A stretch of DNA of 64,000 bases from Moorella sp. E308F (GTDB lineage Bacteria > Bacillota > DSM-521 > Neomoorellales > Neomoorellaceae), in contig NZ_BJKN01000003.1 in NCBI RefSeq assembly GCF_006538365.1, forward strand, positions 62,432-126,431, given 5' to 3'. The notes under the pieces are model-generated. The model searched no databases. It was not told the DNA's origin and saw only the letters and a list, made by a program, of their open reading frames with translations. The position numbers and the translations under genes were made by a program. The first letter of the stretch is position 1. The number at the start of each line of letters is the position of its first letter. Shown here one piece after another: positions 61,534 through 64,000 of this stretch.

Positions 61534-62868
61534 ATGAAGGCTACCGTCGAGAAGTTAGATAAGCATCAGGTACTTCTGGAAATTGAAGTTGAAGCACCCA
61601 GGGTACAGAAAGCCCTGGATCAAGCTTACCGCCGCCTGGTAAAGCGGGTAAACATCCCGGGTTTCAGGAAAGGCAAGGCACCGCGTTTTATCCTGGAACG
61701 GTATATCGGCAAAGAGCCTATCTATAATGAGGCGGTAGAAATTGTTATTCCACCGGCCTATAAAGAAGCAGTAGCCGAGCACCAGCTGGAACCCATCGAT
61801 CACCCTGAAGTGGAAATAGTCAAGGTGGAAGAGGGCGAGCCTTTAATCTTCAAGGCCAGAGTAGAAGTCAAGCCGGAAGTCCACCTCGGCACCTACAAAG
61901 GCTTGGAAGTGGAACGGCCGGAAGTAAAAGTTAGCGAGGAGGATATCGACGCCTATCTGAAAAGCTTACAGGAGCGTTATGCTACCATCAAGAACATCGA
62001 AGATGAACCGGCGGCAGCGGGGGATATTGTCGTCATTGATTTTAAAGGGACGGTAGAAGGCCAGCCTTATCCAGGTTTAGAAGGAAATAATTATCATCTG
62101 GAATTGGGGTCGGGTACCTTTGTCCCCGGCTTTGAGGAACAACTGGTAGGTGCCCGTCTAAACGAGGAACGTACCGTTACCGTTACCTTCCCTGCCGACT
62201 ACCACAAAGAAGACCTGGCGGGCAAGGAAGCCGTCTTCCAGGTTGCCATCCGGGGCATTAAACGAAAAGAGCTGGCCCCTCTGGATGATGAATTTGCCAA
62301 AGACGTCAGCGAGTGCGAGACTCTAGCCGAACTGCGCCAGGATATCCGCCGCCGGCTGGAAGAGAGACAGCGGCAAGAGATTGACGCTGCCGTAAGGCAA
62401 GCTGTAGTGGCCAAGGCCGTAGCGGCAGCCACGGTGGATTTACCGGAAATCATGGTTAAACGGCGGATCGAATCCCGGCTCAGGGAACTGGAACGCAACC
62501 TGCATGCCAGGAAAATAACCCTGGGGGAGTTCTTAAATAATACTGGTAAGACTATGGATGATTTAGAGAAAGAATTCCAGCCCGGGGCGGAAAGGGATGT
62601 AAAGACCGAACTGGTGCTGGAAGCCATTGCCAAGGCCGAAAATATTGCGGCCACGGAAGAAGACATTGAGGCGGAAATTGAGAAGATGGCCAGGATCTTC
62701 CGCCAGGATGCAGCCGAAGTACGGAAGAATCTGGGCGACTTGTCCCTCCTGAAATACGATATAATGATTAAAAAGACCATAGATTTTCTGGTCGAGCACA
62801 GTGTGGCCGTACCTCCCCGGGAAGGCGGAGAAGGGGAGACAGGAGAAACTGCTGCGACGGAAGGCTAA
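61534..62868 (+). CDS. tig: Trigger factor
   Basis: 444 residues. N-terminal ribosome-binding domain with the signature GFRKGKAP (residues 46-53), FKBP-type isomerase domain at about 155-240 (GDIVVIDFKGTVEGQP, FVPGFEEQLVGA), and helical C-terminal arms (250-430). It folds nascent chains at the ribosome exit. GGGAGGAG precedes the start. First of tig-clpP-clpX. Confidence 0.97.
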   Translation: MKATVEKLDKHQVLLEIEVEAPRVQKALDQAYRRLVKRVNIPGFRKGKAPRFILERYIGKEPIYNEAVEIVIPPAYKEAVAEHQLEPIDHPEVEIVKVEEGEPLIFKARVEVKPEVHLGTYKGLEVERPEVKVSEEDIDAYLKSLQERYATIKNIEDEPAAAGDIVVIDFKGTVEGQPYPGLEGNNYHLELGSGTFVPGFEEQLVGARLNEERTVTVTFPADYHKEDLAGKEAVFQVAIRGIKRKELAPLDDEFAKDVSECETLAELRQDIRRRLEERQRQEIDAAVRQAVVAKAVAAATVDLPEIMVKRRIESRLRELERNLHARKITLGEFLNNTGKTMDDLEKEFQPGAERDVKTELVLEAIAKAENIAATEEDIEAEIEKMARIFRQDAAEVRKNLGDLSLLKYDIMIKKTIDFLVEHSVAVPPREGGEGETGETAATEG

Positions 62869-62922
62869 AAGGAGTAGAAGCGGTTGTGGAAGGAATTTTT
62901 CACCATGGAGGTGGGGTAAGGA

Positions 62923-63522
62923 GTGTCAATCCTGGTACCGGTAGTAGTTGAGCAGACCAACAGGGGCGAGCGGGCCTACGACATTTATTCCCGCTTGCTG
63001 AAAGACCGGATTATCTTCCTGGGAAGCGCCATTGACGATCATGTAGCCAATCTGGTGATTGCCCAGATGCTATTCCTGGAGGCAGAAGATCCCGATAAAG
63101 ATATCCACCTGTATATCAACAGTCCTGGTGGTTCCATCTCAGCCGGGATGGCTATCTTTGATACCATGCAGTATATCCGGCCCGATGTTTCCACCATCTG
63201 TGTCGGCCTGGCAGCCAGCATGGGCGCTTTTCTCCTGGCTGCCGGTGCTAAAGGCAAGCGTTTTGCCCTGCCCCACAGTGAAATTATGATTCACCAGCCC
63301 ATGGGTGGCACCCAGGGGCAGGCGGTGGATATCGAGATTCATGCCAGGCGTATCCTGGCCATCCGGGATACATTAAACCGTATTTTAAGCGATATTACCG
63401 GTAAACCGGTGGAACAGATTGCCAGGGACACCGACCGCGATCATTTCATGACCGCCCAGGAAGCGAAGGAGTACGGTTTAATTGATGAGGTGATCACCAA
63501 GCGCGAGTTGCCCGGTAAATAG
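62923..63522 (+). CDS. clpP: ATP-dependent Clp protease, proteolytic subunit
   Basis: 199 residues from a GTG start. Catalytic triad: Ser99 in [11 protein letters not shown], His124 in SEIMIHQP, and Asp in [10 protein letters not shown] near residue 173. N-terminus [23 protein letters not shown] is typical of ClpP. It works with ClpX, encoded next. Confidence 0.98.
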   Translation: MSILVPVVVEQTNRGERAYDIYSRLLKDRIIFLGSAIDDHVANLVIAQMLFLEAEDPDKDIHLYINSPGGSISAGMAIFDTMQYIRPDVSTICVGLAASMGAFLLAAGAKGKRFALPHSEIMIHQPMGGTQGQAVDIEIHARRILAIRDTLNRILSDITGKPVEQIARDTDRDHFMTAQEAKEYGLIDEVITKRELPGK

Positions 63523-63545
63523 GGACAGCGAGGTGAACTAAAACC

Positions 63546-64000
63546 ATGTATAAATACACGGACGATAAGGGCCAGCTGAAGTGTTCTTTTTGTGGTAAAC
63601 TTCAGGACCAAGTCAAAAAGCTGGTCGCCGGTCCTGGCGTCTATATCTGCGACGAATGTATTGAGCTGTGCAATGAGATAATCGAAGAAGAACTGAGCGA
63701 GGATCTGAACCTGGAAATGGGCGAACTGCCAAAACCCAAAGAGATCCGGGAAATCCTCGACCAGTATGTCATCGGCCAGGATAAAGCCAAGAAAGCCATG
63801 GCGGTAGCCGTTTACAACCACTACAAGCGCATCAACCTGGGCATGAAGATGGATGACGTCGAGCTCCAGAAGAGTAACATCATCATGCTCGGGCCCACCG
63901 GCAGCGGTAAAACACTCCTGGCTCAGACCCTGGCCAAGATCCTGAATGTACCCTTTGCCATTGCCGACGCCACTTCCCTTACGGAAGCCGGTTATGTAGG
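63546..64000 (+). CDS. clpX: ATP-dependent Clp protease ATP-binding subunit ClpX (3' end outside window)
   Basis: The first 151 residues are visible. N-terminal zinc finger with C13, C16, C35 and C38 (CSFCGK ... CDECIELC), then [17 protein letters not shown] and Walker [14 protein letters not shown]. It unfolds substrates and feeds them to ClpP. The frame is open to the window end. Confidence 0.98.
   Translation, partial: MYKYTDDKGQLKCSFCGKLQDQVKKLVAGPGVYICDECIELCNEIIEEELSEDLNLEMGELPKPKEIREILDQYVIGQDKAKKAMAVAVYNHYKRINLGMKMDDVELQKSNIIMLGPTGSGKTLLAQTLAKILNVPFAIADATSLTEAGYV

Overview
The window looks like chromosome of an anaerobic, spore-forming Firmicute, most like Moorella or a close thermophilic acetogen. 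This is inferred from the spore-linked genes (prkA, yhbH, spoVR, gerM-like), a G+C-rich genome with many GTG and TTG starts, and the order tig-clpP-clpX. No species call can be proved from the sequence alone.

Region 1 (about 1-27,920) is the right part of an integrative conjugative element; its left end is outside the window. It carries a conjugation module: ribbon-helix-helix accessory protein, MobL-like relaxase, VirD4 coupling protein, pilin-like protein, VirB6-, PrgI/VirB3- and VirB4-like proteins and an M23 peptidase. It also carries replication and anti-restriction functions (winged-helix initiator-like protein, Toprim/zinc-ribbon protein, ArdC-like protein, DNA methyltransferase), a second RecA with its own LexA-box promoter, and a divergent repressor/Cro-like switch with an ImmA/IrrE protease. 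Five toxin-antitoxin-type pairs are present: two MNT/HEPN, one MazF-like, VapBC and HicAB. A 280-320 bp hairpin-rich sequence occurs three times in this region (near 292, 4408 and 22291). The copies keep the same folding pattern, with compensatory base changes, and two sit directly before a ribosome binding site and gene. I regard it as a candidate undescribed structured RNA or leader. A dense hairpin array at 8391-8626, before the relaxase operon, is the best oriT candidate.

The right edge of the element lies in prkA. Only the 3' part of prkA (about 27,920-28,972) remains next to yhbH and spoVR, so the element splits a sporulation-associated gene, as skin-like elements do. I see no site-specific recombinase in the window.

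Region 2 (27,920-40,175) is ordinary host chromosome: yhbH, spoVR, a phenylacetate-CoA ligase with a tandem ACT-domain protein, hisC, a GerM-like lipoprotein, a cell-wall amidase, a DUF2179-type membrane protein, murI, rph and an RdgB-type pyrophosphatase. Six tRNA genes (Gly, Arg, His, Gln, Lys, Leu) follow from one strong promoter.

Region 3 (40,861-47,790) holds an Rpn-type nuclease, a decayed transposase, a regulator with three tandem HTH domains, a sulfur-handling operon (DsrE-like, TusA, sulfide:quinone oxidoreductase-like, DUF1641) and an IS3-family element.

Region 4 (48,029-59,096) is a catabolic cluster on one strand: HpcH/HpaI aldolase, DapA-like lyase, 2-hydroxyacid dehydrogenase, LarA-like racemase, TctB-TctA-TctC transporter, UroD-like protein, hydroxypyruvate isomerase-like protein, tartronate-semialdehyde-reductase-like protein and a GntR/FadR regulator. 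It probably imports and breaks down an unidentified hydroxy- or sugar acid. Then come a cyclic di-GMP-I riboswitch with a small unknown gene, an ISL3-family element with perfect target duplication, a tRNA-Gly gene, and tig-clpP-clpX, with clpX cut by the window end.
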